A stretch of 64,000 bases of DNA, taken from Multifurca ochricompacta (taxonomy: Eukaryota; Basidiomycota; Agaricomycetes; Russulales; Russulaceae). The stretch is taken from the NCBI GenBank assembly GCA_022496185.1, contig WTXG01000005.1:310001-374000 (forward strand), in the 5' to 3' direction. The notes under the pieces are model-generated. The model did not search any database. It had not been told where the DNA came from and saw only the letters and a list, made by a program, of their open reading frames with translations. Of this stretch, positions 12,316 through 24,225 are shown one piece after another (position 1 is the stretch's first letter; every line of letters starts with the position of its first letter). The translations under genes were made by a program, and so were the position numbers.

Positions 12316-13068
12316 ATGGATCATGGTCACAACGGACACGGAGACCACGGCGGTCATGGTGACATGGATATGGGTCCGACCTGTTCAACGCACATGCTTT
12401 GGTAAGTGTAATCCACCTGTTCGTTGTTGGCCATTATTTATTATTTCCTACCCACCGCAGGAATTATCAGATTGAAGATACCTGTATCGTCTTCAAGCAA
12501 TGGCACATATCTTCACGCTTCGTCTTCTTACTCTCTTTCACTACAATTATATTCATATCTCTCGGGTACGAGTACCTCCGCGTATATCAACGCACCGTCG
12601 ATCAACACATCGCCCTCTCCCTCTCACGCGGCAAGGGGCGGAACAAAGGATCGGTAAGTGGGCGAAGCAGTCCTGAGCCTTCTGGCCCAGATGTTGAAGT
12701 AGCCGGTCTGCTCACGGGTCTCCTAAGAAGTTTTCAACCCGGTATAATTCCGTTCCGTCTCCCATTTATTGTATATCCTTGACCTGTCTCCAGTACACCA
12801 GTACCATTCTATCCCCGGGTTTTACGCGCCGCACTCTATGGCGCGCAGGTCTTCGTGTCTTTCTTCTTGATGCTCGTTTTCATGACTTACAATGTTAGTC
12901 CTTCCTCCGGCATACCCTCCCCCTTTCCCAACTGACCTTTCGCAGGCTTACCTAATTTTTGCTGTGGTGCTGGGGGCTAGCATCGGTCACTTCGTGTTTG
13001 ATGCTGGGATGGATATTGAGGCCGTCCTTGCTGGTCGTGGCTCTGACAAAGGGATGGCATGCCACTGA
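12316..13068 (+). CDS. Ctr-family copper transporter
   Basis: Four exons. The first encodes a short His/Met-rich amino terminus (MDHGHNGHGDHGGHGDMDMG), a copper-capturing feature of the family. Transmembrane segments follow: FVFLLSFTTIIFISLGYEYL, then VLRAALYGAQVFVSFFLMLV, then FAVVLGASIGHFVFDAGM. The signature MxxxM motif is in the second helix (MLVFM) and a GxxxG motif is in the third (GASIG). Ctr proteins are trimers that import Cu(I) across the plasma or vacuolar membrane. The third intron lies inside the TYN-AYL junction right after the MxxxM motif. The start is fixed by the His-rich leader, and the stop follows a Lys-Gly-Met-Ala-Cys-His tail. The terminal Cys/His pair is a typical copper-handoff site. 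Confidence 0.93.
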
Positions 13069-13243
13069 TTTGTTTTTTGCCCTACGAGGACTTTGTAACG
13101 CCCGAGTTAACTCGTACTCTTGTCGCGATGTAAAGCACTCAATCTGCCACCTTGTCTGCACCTTCTTTATCTTCTCTCCTTAACTATGAATTGTCATATT
13201 GAAACGTGATTGCCAGAGTATTGTTTTGTACAATGGGAAATAA

Positions 13244-14359
13244 CTAAGCGGCCTTCATCTCTGTATCTTCATCCTTCTTCGCAAGATCGTGTTTCACGAG
13301 AAGAGCGTCGATCTCCGCAGGTCGATAAATCTTTGCTCTAGGCGCCTTTGTAACAGGATCAACAGTCAAGACAGCAAACTCGACTACGCGCAATGTACAT
13401 CAGCGTTACCACATGAGGAGAATCTGAGACATACGTTTTTCACTGCCTAGAGTTGTACTGTCCATTGTCTTGCTCATCGTCCGCATTACGAGTCCAATCG
13501 CCTCTTCCACGGTGATATCGTCCTTGTATTCTTGTTTTAACAAACTCTGTGCCGTGCCGTTATTTGCACCAATGCAAGTCGCCTTCCAACCGGAATAGTT
13601 GCCTGAGGGGTCCGAGTGGTAGAGCTGGAATTGGTAGTGTGGGTCGTATCCTGCGTACAGAAGAGACACGCCAAACGGTCGCAAACCGCCGAATTGTGTA
13701 TAGCCCTGCTTGAGGTTGCACAGGCGTTGTGCTAGTAACTCCACGGGTATATCTTCATTATAGTTGAGTAGATGTTGCTGTGCAGCGGACCGAGCGTAAT
13801 TGACGAGAGAGTTAGCATCAGCGGTGATGCCTGCGACACCGCCTATGACATTCCTTCAGGAGACGTTAGTACACCCAGGGACGAAAAAAAAGCAGGATGG
13901 AACATACGAGTTTAGAAGGAATATCTTCTCACCACTGCCACCATAGCCGCCTTCTTTTGCCTCTGAGAGATCAAGTAACTTGCCAGTCACTTTCTTCTCT
14001 GCAGCAAGTACAACACCATTTGTTGCTAGCACACCGAGGACAGTCCCCGCGTGTGAGATAGCCTCCATCGCATATTCGACTTGGGTACGATAAGAATGGT
14101 TGACTCTAGTCAAAGAAACGAGAGCTTACTCTGGTATAGCCGGCCTAACGAGATGATTGTTAGCCTTTACGCGCACGCGTTACGACGTGTTTCACACCTT
14201 CCGGAGAGAAAATGGTTGTGCGACCTTTCATGTGGACAAGATGTAAGCAGGGTCATTTGAACATCTTGCTCAAGGAGGCACGCACTGTCATATCGTCTAG
14301 CCTGACGGAACAGAAAGACTTAGCTATCAATCAAACGCAAATATAATGGCACAAACCAT
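13244..14359 (-). CDS. PRE9: 20S proteasome subunit alpha-3 (PSMA4/Pre9 type)
   Basis: At least seven exons. The alpha-subunit N-terminal signature ([18 protein letters not shown]) is spread over four tiny exons: 14357-14359 (ATG only), 14286-14301, 14198-14224 and 14130-14144. Homology then runs from [20 protein letters not shown], with an insertion of Gly/Glu-rich residues, to [36 protein letters not shown] and [19 protein letters not shown], the last two diagnostic for PSMA4. The C-terminal exon adds [20 protein letters not shown] and ends in a Lys/Glu-rich tail. Alpha-3 sits in the outer ring and its tail gates substrate entry. The promoter faces the aminopeptidase gene. Confidence 0.95.
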
Positions 14360-14870
14360 AGTTCGGAGACTAGAGAGGGCTCACTTTGTGTGAGTGTAGG
14401 TGTAGGTTAAAGATCTCAAGTGATCTCAAGTGCGTATGCGTATAATGCGTTACGCGTCCCTTGGTCACGTGACACGGGAATTACCGGTATGACTAGCCAG
14501 TGTCTGTGCCTCAGTCTGAGTCTGACTCTCTACCACCAAATTGGATAATATCTTTATAATATGATACGAAGCTGAATAGCTACATCTCCTCCTCACCAGT
14601 GAGGCATAATCTATCGGAGTTCTTGGATCACCTCTGGGGCTCTGGGCTCCTCTCTCTGGGCTCCCAGAGAGTAGCTCGATTGGATAAGTATTATTTTGTT
14701 ATTTATTTTATTTTAAAGTTCGATTATTCAGCGGTGGTTCCGTTCACTCACACACTCACACCCACATGTACATCTATCGGGGTCGACTTTTGCGCCTCGG
14801 GCGTGAGCGTGCAGATCTAAGGTTGAGGTCCTATGATCGCCTCCTCCTTTGTACTACTGCCATCAAAGCC
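14360..14870. promoter_or_regulatory. Shared divergent promoter of proteasome alpha-3 and aminopeptidase genes
   Basis: About 510 bases without a gene between two outward-facing starts. It contains a 10-base palindrome GTCACGTGAC at 14464-14473 with a CACGTG E-box core, the site type bound by fungal bHLH factors. It also has a perfect inverted repeat, CTCTCTGGG and CCCAGAGAG (14652-14660 and 14663-14671) with a two-base centre, and an AT-rich block at 14688-14720. Regulatory roles are inferred from position only. Confidence 0.5.
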
Positions 14871-17298
14871 ATGTCAACAAAATCAAAAGTATTAGTTCTG
14901 CCTATCGATCCTACCACTCAGCCTAGCTCTGCTTCATTGGTTGACCCCGTCGAGCTCTGGAATACTGCCTTGACGGGTTCTGGACCTGCGAAAGTCGGGA
15001 CGACCCGAATTTTCTTTGCAACACCTAGCACGGAACAGGGTAGATTCGGCGCGACTGCCGTCGTGTCACTTGGAGAAGGTTTCAATAAGAAAACTGAATA
15101 TGCAAAGCGAGAGCTCGTCAGGAAGGCAGTCGGGAGCAGCGTAAAGCAGATCAAGGAACTTGGAGATGGGGAGAAGCAGGTTATTGTTGACGCGTCCACG
15201 GATGCGCACGCTGCAGGTTGGCCAAATATGAACGTTTATTTTATTTAAAACAAAACTCATATCGTCTCATAACAGCTGTAGCTGCTCATCTTGCCAAGTA
15301 CAAATTCACCTTGAAAACGTCTCCTCCCTCTCCGTATAAACCTGGCGATGAGACGACTGTCCAGAGGGTGTTATCCTTTCAGCCATTACAGGATTCACAG
15401 GAATGGGAAACTGGCGTCATCTATGCGGAGGCCCAAAATTTCGCCAGAACGGTAACATCTACCTTATGATCCGAAGGCAGATCATTAAGCACCTCTATTA
15501 ATAGCTTATGGAGCTTCCCGCAAACCTGCTGACACCCACTGTACGTCTGTAAACACATGACTGCGGGAGGTGAATCTTGCTGATGATCTTTCCCCCGTCA
15601 GACTTTCTCAGAGAGAGTGAAGGCGGAGTTTGCAAACATTCCGAATACACAGATATTTGTCCATGACGAAGGTGGGATTTATCTCACTTCGTACACCTCT
15701 CATTTCCTTTTCTGTGATTTTCATCCCATGTGGTATTGACACTGGATTTACTCTTAGAATGGGCTGCTGAGAAGGGCATGGTACGTACATCCGGATTTGG
15801 CTCTTATGTTGTAATATATTGAGCCTGTTTTGTAGAGAACCTTCCTGTCTGTCACCAAAGGGACATCAGAGCCTGCTAAGTTCCTTGAGATGTGGGTAGG
15901 GTTCATGGTTTTTCTCCGTTTGAAAGTCTCATTAGGTTATTTCAGTCACTACAATGGGGCCCAAGAGAAGACCGCCCAATTGCCTTTGTCGGCAAAGGTA
16001 TAACCTTTGACTCCGGTGGGATCAGTTTGAAACCGCCAGCCGTTTGTCCCTATTTTATGCCAGTGCGTCGGCGTGCTAACTAACCCGATGCACAGGGAAT
16101 GAAGTTGATGCGTGGCGACATGGGTATGCACTGTCTTTTCTAGAGCTCGTCTGTTTATTAGGAAGGTCGGTGTAACATCAGGTGGTGCTGCGGCGGTTGT
16201 CTCCGCTGCTCTTGCAATTGCGAAGCTCCGTCTTCCGTACGTTCTATTCGTAGTCATCATGATCACAGAAAGGGTAACTCACGTATTCACTCTCAGCGTC
16301 AACCTGGTTGTGGTAACCCCACTGTGTGAAAATCTGCCTGGACCAAGCGCTAACAAGCCTGGCGATATGTGGGTACCTGGTCTCATGCTCGTCACCATGT
16401 AAGACTCGAGCGATCTACACAGCATATATGCCATGAACGGTAAATCGGTTGAAATTGACAACACTGACGCCGAAGGTCGACTTATCCTCTCTGGTGAGAC
16501 ATTAGCTCTTCCGGTGTCTACTGCTGATCAATTGGTGACAGACGCGTTGTATTACACTTCAACAACCTACAAGCCGCATACGCTTATAGATGTGGCCACA
16601 CTCACTGGGTTTGTGGTGTCTTCCCTGGAGGCAGAGCCTCCCGAATTAAACATGTTCTTCATTTAGTGCCATGGATGTTGCGCTCGGCGAGATTTATTCC
16701 GGGGTGTTCTCTGTACATCACCTCACCTCGTAACTTATGACGCAATGTCTAATTAATTTCGTACCGCAGACCTCAGACTCGCTTTGGCAGGAGCTACATG
16801 CTGCCGGGAAGCCGAGTACGATCGATTTTGGCGAATGCCCCTCGACGAAGATTACGGCCCACAGATTCATTCCTCCAACGCTGACCTGTGCAATGTAACT
16901 CATCCTTCCTTGATTGTGACATCTTATTATTGACGTAAAGTTCTTTTCCAGACAGGTGGCCGGCCGGCTGGCAGCTGCACCGCCGCATTATTCTTGAAGG
17001 CGTTTGTTGATGCATCGAGCCCAAGGATGGCGAACCTGAGGCGCGCCTTCGTTGGGCCCACATTGACATTGCCGGGACCATGGAGGTAATGACCTATCGA
17101 ATTGGACTCGTTAGATGTTTACATTTCCGTTTCAGGCGACTCGCCCAACGCCTTACTTGGAAAAGGGTATGACTGGTCGTCCTGTACGGTAAGCCCGTTC
17201 ACTCAAAGGTGGAGTGGGATCCATCTCTAATTGTACGCTGACTGGCGCTTTAAAGTGCGCTGGCGGAGTGGGTGAAACGGCTTGGAGGACGAGAGTAA
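14871..17298 (+). CDS. Cytosol (leucyl) aminopeptidase, peptidase family M17
   Basis: About a dozen exons. The start [18 protein letters not shown] is followed by the regulatory N-domain. The catalytic domain has [17 protein letters not shown] (metal-binding Lys and Asp), [39 protein letters not shown] (the M17 signature with Asp and Glu ligands and catalytic Arg), [20 protein letters not shown] and [21 protein letters not shown]17 enzymes are hexameric di-zinc exopeptidases. The end is a short helix, [13 protein letters not shown]. The frame breaks by one base at three places (near 15960, 16806 and 17011); each is repaired conceptually by one extra base in a short homopolymer. The frame recovers perfectly after each break, so I regard the gene as functional and the breaks as probable sequence errors. 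Confidence 0.92.
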
Positions 17299-17480
17299 AG
17301 TCGTGTCATCTAGGTCTCGCGTATGTGTACTGGAGTGACATTCATGGAGCATGCACAAATGGTGTCCAGAGAGATTGCCCGTATGGCTGCCGTTCCGTTG
17401 ATGGTACGTCGATACGAGGACTTGTGAATATAAACCTAGACGTGCTTTTGCAACATGGTAATGTCTCAGACGCAAGGGAT

Positions 17481-19123
17481 CTATTCCTGCGTAACTACCC
17501 ACCCGTCCTTTTCCTCACCTATTGCCACACGTAGACCCGCCCAGGTGCAATCCAACAATGCGCCGCCATTAGCAAGGCCGAAGACAAGTGTACTCGCATA
17601 GAAGAAATTCGCATTGCCAGTCCCCGTTCCAATCCATAAGTGGTGGAAGAGAGGCAGGAGGAGCAAAGCGTGTAAGTGGAGAAGTGTCGTTACCATCGGG
17701 TAGCGGAGATCTGCTCCATGGACAAACAATCACTACGAGATAAGATCACATGCGACAGAACACGCACAACGGTAAGTTTCTGGGAAAAGTGAGATAAGGC
17801 TCAGGAAGAGGCCTGGGTCCGATAAGGTCGGGTATGGTTTGAAAGTCCCAAGGATTCCAAGGAGAAGGAAGCCGGCATATAGAGGGTCGTGTCTAGACCG
17901 AGAATGAGCGTACGCCGTGCAGGATGAGGAGTAATCTTACTGGAACTTGATGCACAGTGGCACAACATAAACAGATAGGTGCAGCTGAGACACCAAATCA
18001 GGGGAAACGACAAGGTAGGGGAGGGTTTACTCACTGAAAACACCGCCAGAAAGAATGGCCTGAAATGATCGAATATCTCCGTGAAAAAATACCACCAAAG
18101 CCCAGGGTTAGGCGTCAGATCGGGGAGTAGAATACTTAGCCCGAGTTAAACACAGGACGGACGCAAACGTGAAAGACAATTAAAAGCTCACCCCGCCCCC
18201 CAAGTATTTCGCATCCAAGACCAGCCTCCAGCCGCTAGAGTAGAGGCGAATAGTAGAGCGACAAAGAAGATAGCGAACTCCACAAACAGGAGGATGCATT
18301 TACCAAGCCTTTGCGGGAACGGCCTCGGGGATGCTAAGTGTGACAGGGGATCTGAGAGGAGAAGCAGGAGAACTGGAAGAAGCAGGAGGATTGCGGGCAG
18401 AGATAAATGTACTAGCAACGCAAGCGCTAAGAGAGAGGGGGACGACTGGCCTAAACGGGGTCAGAATCAAGCATCACGGCTATCTATTGCGCATACCCCA
18501 GGAAGCAAACAGGAGGACGAGCAGTTGAAGAGTGGTTTCGATGGTTGATGTCGAGAGGGCTAGACATGGTAAAAATATATATGGATTGATGAGGTAGCTT
18601 TTGGAATAGAGTTGTGAGTAGTGATTTTACAGAGAACGAGCGGATGCTTACATAGCTGCGATCCGCAGGTCTCGCTCATGTTTTCGGGTATTACTCCTGG
18701 AACGCCATATATTTACCAATGCCCATGCGCTCACTGCATCAAAGAAGGTCCAGAGGAGTTTTGGAGGTATTCGCGTCGCAGGGATGACGGTGGAGAAGAG
18801 TGAAAGTAAGAGCGGTGACTAAGACAGGTCGATTAAGGACACCGTATGGAAGGAAGATGTGGCTACAAACGTACGTGTCTGAAAGTTCCACCGGTATATG
18901 GATCGATTCCGTGTTGACGGAATAAATAGACACCTTCTAGGACTAGGGAATGTTGGTGGTTGGAGACAAGCAGTCGATCGAGATATGGCTTACGACGAGA
19001 ATATGAAGTCAATGAGGACGACAATTGATTATCATCCTGCAAAAAGGATTCCAAAGGAGAAAACGCTAGAAGTACTCTGATAACCACCGCGAAGGCGAAT
19101 TCGTGAGCGTGGGCGTGGACCAT
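17481..19123 (-). CDS. GAB1: GPI transamidase complex subunit PIG-U
   Basis: About nine exons. The opening exon reads AVVIRVLLAFSPLESFLQDD, then VYLFRQHGIDPYTGGTFRH, a signature of PIG-U/Cdc91. Later exons give SPLLLSLFSTVIPATRIPPK, NPYIFLPCLALSTSTIE, LLPDLTPNPGLWWYFFTEIF and YAGFLLLGILGTFKPYPTLS. The protein has many hydrophobic helices, as expected for this ER membrane subunit, which helps recognise the GPI attachment signal. The last exon, ending at 17481, encodes HALLLLPLFHHLWIGTGTGN and the final helix. Frames join cleanly at every intron I tested. It converges on the aminopeptidase gene with under 200 bases between stops. Confidence 0.92.
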
Positions 19124-19634
19124 TCACAACAACCAACAACGCTGACGAGAGGTCGGGGTCACGACCACGACTGCAACTGCAACTGTATATCATTCCAGTC
19201 CGGTCCGGTGTCCGGTTAAGGTCGCTCTGCTCTGCTCTGAGGCCCTGAGGAGAGGATCAGGCTGGCTCAGGCTCGTCCTTCCGTCGGGGAACTGTAGAAC
19301 CATCTTGGAATGTCCTCCTTTGACGTTAGCACGAGTTTGATCTCCTCAAAGGTAAGGTTTATCCTTTAACAGGTCGTGTTTCCCTCATAACTTGGGGATA
19401 AGTGGCAAGACTGCCATCCTTGGGACTTTCTGCTTCCTCCTCCGAGCTCTGCTTTTAATCTTGGTAGCCCACGACTACTTCTGGTAGGTTTAACCTCCAT
19501 CCTCATCGATATATAACCCAAGGTGCCTACGTTTGAAGCCTCCCAAAGGTCTCGGATTTCATACTCCCTGGTTCGATGCATGCTACGACCCCTCCGCCGG
19601 GCCATGGATCGATACTGTACCGGTTTATTTCTTG
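19124..19634. other. Divergent intergenic region
   Basis: No gene seen. Contains clustered short repeats of TCCGGT and GCTCTGC type near 19195-19245 and pyrimidine-rich tracts near 19420-19440. Probably the joint promoter region of PIG-U and the kinase gene. Confidence 0.5.
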
Positions 19635-21213
19635 ATGTCTGAACTTTTCTGTCGACTTTCTGTCATTATGTCCCCTCTTCAAATGCTACAACAGGCCTAT
19701 TCTCATCGAACAATTCCCTATCTTCGCCATCTAGTCAATCTGCCCTGTTGCTCTAGATTCTTACCCAGACACCGTCCTACCCCTCCCCTACATTCTTCTC
19801 TTGACGAGACTGCACCTCTACTTGAACCACCTCATGACGCGCATGCCCCTACTTATACATCCCCTGAAGTGAAACCTGACAGCTTTCGCCCACTCAGGCT
19901 CATCAGCCAAGGGGTTAGCGGGAAAGTTTATCTGGTACAGGATAGCTTCACTGGAGAGACCTTCGCATTGAAGGTCATTCGCAAACGCCAGCACAATCTT
20001 GCACAAGTCGTCAACGAGAAGGATGTGTTGCGTAACGTCGCCGGGATCTCCTGGTTTCTGTCACTTGAGGCCAGCATACATGACGACACCAACTTTTACC
20101 TTGTCACCGTACGTTTTCAGGTGGTAAGCTCTGGAGTGCTCCGAACCTGACGGGCTGTTACTTTGCTAGGCTCCATATCCAACAGATTTGCAGAATGATC
20201 TTCACCTTCGCGGCGGCCGCATCCCGCTTGTGCTTGCGCGCTTCTACACTGCAGAACTCATCTGTGCTCTGGAGGTTTTGCACGCACGTGGGATAATACA
20301 TCGAGATATCAAACTGGCAAATATCCTTCTTACAGTTGACGGACATGTCGTCCTCGCAGATTTCGGCATGGCAAAAATTTTCCTCGAACATTCGTCAGCA
20401 TTTCCAGATCGTAGTCATCATCGCGCGGCCACAACCAGTACAGGTATCGGCCTCGCGGGGGTCAATTTGCACCAGCCCTACGTACATGGGTCAATTGACC
20501 TGACACGAGAGAAGGTTGGCACTTTAGCTTACGCTGCACCCGAAGTACGCTTAGGGTTGCCCTACTCGTACGGTGTCGACTTTTGGTCCCTCGGGGTTTT
20601 GCTCTATGTCATGCTCACAGGTCGCGTAAGATACTTACCTCCATATAATGAAGGCATATCGATGACCTGCCCTACTATCAGTTCCCATTTGGACCCCTCG
20701 GGGAGCATTTTACACTACACTTTGAGCACAGCGAGGTAGACGAGAGCGCTCGTGCACTATTAGAACAGGTGCGTTGCCAACTTCCCTCCTCCTTGGCCTA
20801 CTTGCGCTTAGCCCCATTCAAACGTGAAGATTCTAGTCATCAACCCTGTCAAGCGCCTCAATATTCATGAGTTGAAAGGTCACCGCTTCTTTGCATCCGT
20901 TGACTGGGACTCTATTGTCACCCGGACGCAGCCCGCACCCCTTCCACCCCTAATACCTACACTACCACCTTCACCAACGATTCTACGCATTTCTTCCGGC
21001 ATGCCATATGCTAGGACCGACGCCGATCCATTACCACACTTTACGTTTACTTCATTACATTTTCGGGAGTCACGCTCCAAGCTCAGTCGTGTGGACCCAG
21101 TTGTCACGAGGACACGAGTTGGGCAATTTATCGTTTGGATGACGAACATTGCACACGATGTTGGGATGCGGTGCATGTCTGCTGCTTGTTTGTTCTGGAC
21201 TTGCTCTGTATGA
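19635..21213 (+). CDS. Serine/threonine protein kinase (AGC-like)
   Basis: Four exons. The kinase domain starts at FRPLRLISQGVSGKVYLVQD (glycine loop) and has the ATP-binding Lys in FALKVIRKR, the catalytic loop IIHRDIKLANILLTVDGHV, DFG in LADFGMAKIF, and YAAPEVRLGLPYSYGVDFWS with the APE motif. Domain end: FPFGPLGEHFTLHFEHS, then INPVKRLNIHELKGHRFFAS. The HRDIKLAN loop and FF-ending helix resemble AGC kinases. Two features stand out: the first glycine of the GxGxxG loop is Ser, and the activation segment between DFG and APE is unusually long (about 60 residues). I took ATG 19635 as the start; an in-frame ATG at 19668 is an alternative. The pathway cannot be told. Confidence 0.85.
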
Positions 21214-21480
21214 TTTCGATGTCGATGTTATTAACAACAAACATATTATCAACAAACACAATATGGAAATGGTGCCCAGATCACGTGGGACGACAAAAAT
21301 CATAAAAACGCCTCCACTTCGTCAGCCAAATGTAGCGGTAACACTGCCTTCGTAAGTTATTTTATTAAATAGATAAGCTCGACCCTCAACCTCTTGACCC
21401 TTGAACAAGCTGTAATGGGGACCCGCCTTCCGTAAGGAGTGCAGCTTTGCCGTTTCCGGTCAGGGCACCAGACGCGCGTC

Positions 21481-23865
21481 TCAATCCTCCGGCATAGATA
21501 GCCTGGTTACTGAGGCCCCCTGAAGGGCATCAAAATTATGTTCGGCGTTCCGCGACCGAGCCAAGACCTGTGCCTGCGCGTGCGACCCATCTCTTGTACC
21601 CTCTACCTCTCTGTCATCGTGCGCCACAGAAGGGGTAACAGCACCCTCAGGCTCCGCTGGCAGGACATGGATATTTGGTCGCACGCGAGAGAGAAGAACA
21701 ACAGTGATGTATAGCAAACCGGCGCTTATAACGAACATCGCCTTTGGGAAGGTCGCAACTGTCGCGCTGTAGATTGCTGCATATATTCCGGGCTGCGGGC
21801 AGAAATACAAGATCAGTGGCGTGGTCTCAGGCAGGAAGGTGAGGTGAAGACGTACAGCGACAATGTGCGAAACAGCATTTACAAGCCCCAGGGCACCAAA
21901 GACTAGTCCCACCTCATTGCCCTTGCCCATCGCGCGTAAGCTCACTGCCCCGAGAGACTGGAGTGCTGGGTGGCCACCGCTGGTGAGCGCGTTAAGTGAT
22001 GTCAAGAGCACAAAAAGGGGTTGAGAGGAGGCTGGAGATATTGCAACAAATGCGTTGGCGGTTGCGTCTGTAAATAGTGATAAAGCTGCTATGCGCCGAT
22101 CGAAGCGGATCGCGGAGGCAAGATGAGCGGGGGACGCATGTTTTGTTGGTGCTTTGCGGTTGGAAGCAAAATATGTGAGAAGAACTGCGAAAAAAAAAGT
22201 AAAGACAGTGGAACCTTTTGCGTTAGTGTAGGGGCTTACGAGGCAGGATGACGAGAAGGTTAGCCGCACGAATGACCCAGAGGAGGGACATGTAGTAACC
22301 GAGCTTAGGGGTGTATATCAGGAAAGCATAATGGGGGTAAAGAGTATATAATATGAGACCTGCTCAGTGCTCCAATCATACGCGTGTTTGACGTAAAGAT
22401 ATTTGAGATTATACACTTGCTAAACGAAGCAAGTTAGTCCAAATTCTGCTCATGCGAATGTAACTCGTAACTCACATCAGAAAGGACGTAGAAAAACAAA
22501 GCCATACCCGTAAGTGTGAGGTTCCAATCATGCCCTCTTCGCCCCTCGAGCTTCTGAGGTATAAACAAAGTAGCCGGGCGCAGAAACTGCAAAGCAACGT
22601 TACGCATGGTTTTGCCAATGCGATGGGCCACTCCATTGTGCCGTCGTTGCGACTGGTGATCCACTAACGATAGCGCACGTGACAACCGACGGGATGGTGG
22701 GAGCGATTCTGGAAGGATTAATAGGACAAAAGAAAGGTTCGTTACTGCGATGACAATGGCAAGCACAAAAAGTGAGATGGAAGTGGACCCAGTATAGGCG
22801 TGTAATATTAGACCATTTAGCTGAAGTTGTCATTCAATACCGAAATTGTTTAGACCCCTCAAAATGTAGCCTTACCCAGGGCCCAGAAGCCATCCCAATG
22901 TTGAGCATGCCTTGCATAGTCGCAAAAATCTTGGCGCGGGAGCCATCCGGAGTGCAGTCGGTTACGTAACTATGAATGAGGATATGAGTATCAACCCGTA
23001 TCAACGTAGCCCGGGAAGCTTACGCGTGAGTGATGCCGTTATAGGTGGACTGGGCTCCGAGAATCCCTTCTACAAGGGGCGCAACAATAATGAAAGCCTC
23101 TCCGTGTCTCCCGAACACTGTTGTCGCGTCGGAAACAAGGATGTAAACGAAGTCCCTGTTAGCAGGGTGAGCCAAAGTAAGGAATGACGACTTGTAGGTG
23201 TTTAACGGACATGAAGAGGGCGCCAAACATCGTGAGAACAAGAATCTTCTTGCGTCCAAACATGTCGCTTAGATGGCTGAGCCAGCCTGTCGTCACTGCG
23301 CTGAGAATGCTCTCCGTAGTCTTAACGGCTGTGTGGAGAGGAGTCACTATAGTCCAAGTAAGCGCAGGAAGAAAGGGTGACATACATGCTTGTATTCGAG
23401 CTGCGCGTGCTTGGACTCTAGGATCTGCTGTGCATTCGTCATATGTTTTGACTGGAATATCTTGAAATTGGACGTGAACGGCATCTGTTGTATGTACAGA
23501 AGTGGAATAATATAGGGAGGCAGGTGAGTCGATGATGGAGGAGGGCGTGGAAGAGACGTGTAATGTCCTGCAAGCAATTTGTGTGTAGACTTCCACTCGT
23601 GGTGCGAGGGTCATTCCACGCTATATTCGCCAATTGAGTATATGCACTCTGACTAGGGCGCGGAGCTTACCATAAGGAAGAAACAAAGATGACGGGTGCG
23701 ATCCTAGGTACCGACGAGTCAGGGGAGCCGAAATTGAAGAGCATATATTACATGCCATATAGAGGAAGCTTTCTTCCAAGAGGATATGCGTGGACGACGT
23801 GGGGAAGGAGAAGGAAGGTCGTCGCTATCGTTGTCGAGGAGAGGTTCGCGCTCTTGAATAGTCAT
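21481..23865 (-). CDS. Major facilitator superfamily transporter
   Basis: Multiple exons. The first encodes a soluble leader, MTIQEREPLLDNDSDDLPSP, common in basidiomycete MFS proteins, and is followed by membrane exons. Key stretches are LAPRVEVYTQIACRTLH, the loop 2-3 motif LSDMFGRKKILVLTMFG (G/DxxxDxxGRK type), VSDATTVFGRHGEAFIIVAP, YVTDCTPDGSRAKIFATMQG, LNIGMASGPW, YDWSTEQ and LGYYMSLLWVIRAANLLVIL. The C-terminal half spans more helices and ends with a charged tail (ARSRNAEHNFDALQG). It resembles the tetracycline-resistance-like / HIAT1 group of proton-coupled transporters. The substrate is unknown. No frame lesions found. Confidence 0.85.
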
Positions 23866-24225
23866 GTCGAAAGAAGAGGTATAGTCTGGAGTATCTAAGC
23901 TATTTAATATTTATACATAAATATCATCGATGGAAATGCGAACAAGGCTACTCACACAGACACAGACATAGAGGGGAACGGGAACGGGGGGGAGGGGCGA
24001 CGCACGTTTCTTATCTGATAAGCAATAAATAAACTCAAATTTATTTTGGAAATTATATTTATATTATTCTCACGTGTGTTTGTCACATTTGTAAATAATA
24101 ATAATAATAATCAATCATCGACGCGTCCATCTCCTCTCCTCTTCTGTCCTCTCCCCTCCCTCTTTCTTTCTACCACACTTCCACTCCATTTCTCATTCTC
24201 GTGCGTTCCAAGTGACCTCAAACAA
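23866..24225. other. Divergent spacer with AAT microsatellite
   Basis: Between the MFS transporter and the AT-hook gene. It holds an AAT trinucleotide run at about 24095-24113, G-rich purine tracts near 23970-23998 and CT-rich tracts up to the ATG at 24226. An open frame runs through 24046-24225, but its peptide is poly-Asn and low complexity, so I place the start at 24226. Confidence 0.6.

Noticed and set aside
15950..17020. Programmed ribosomal frameshifting in the aminopeptidase
   Set aside because: Three separate sites without a shared slippery heptamer or pause structure that I can see, and no such mechanism known for this family.
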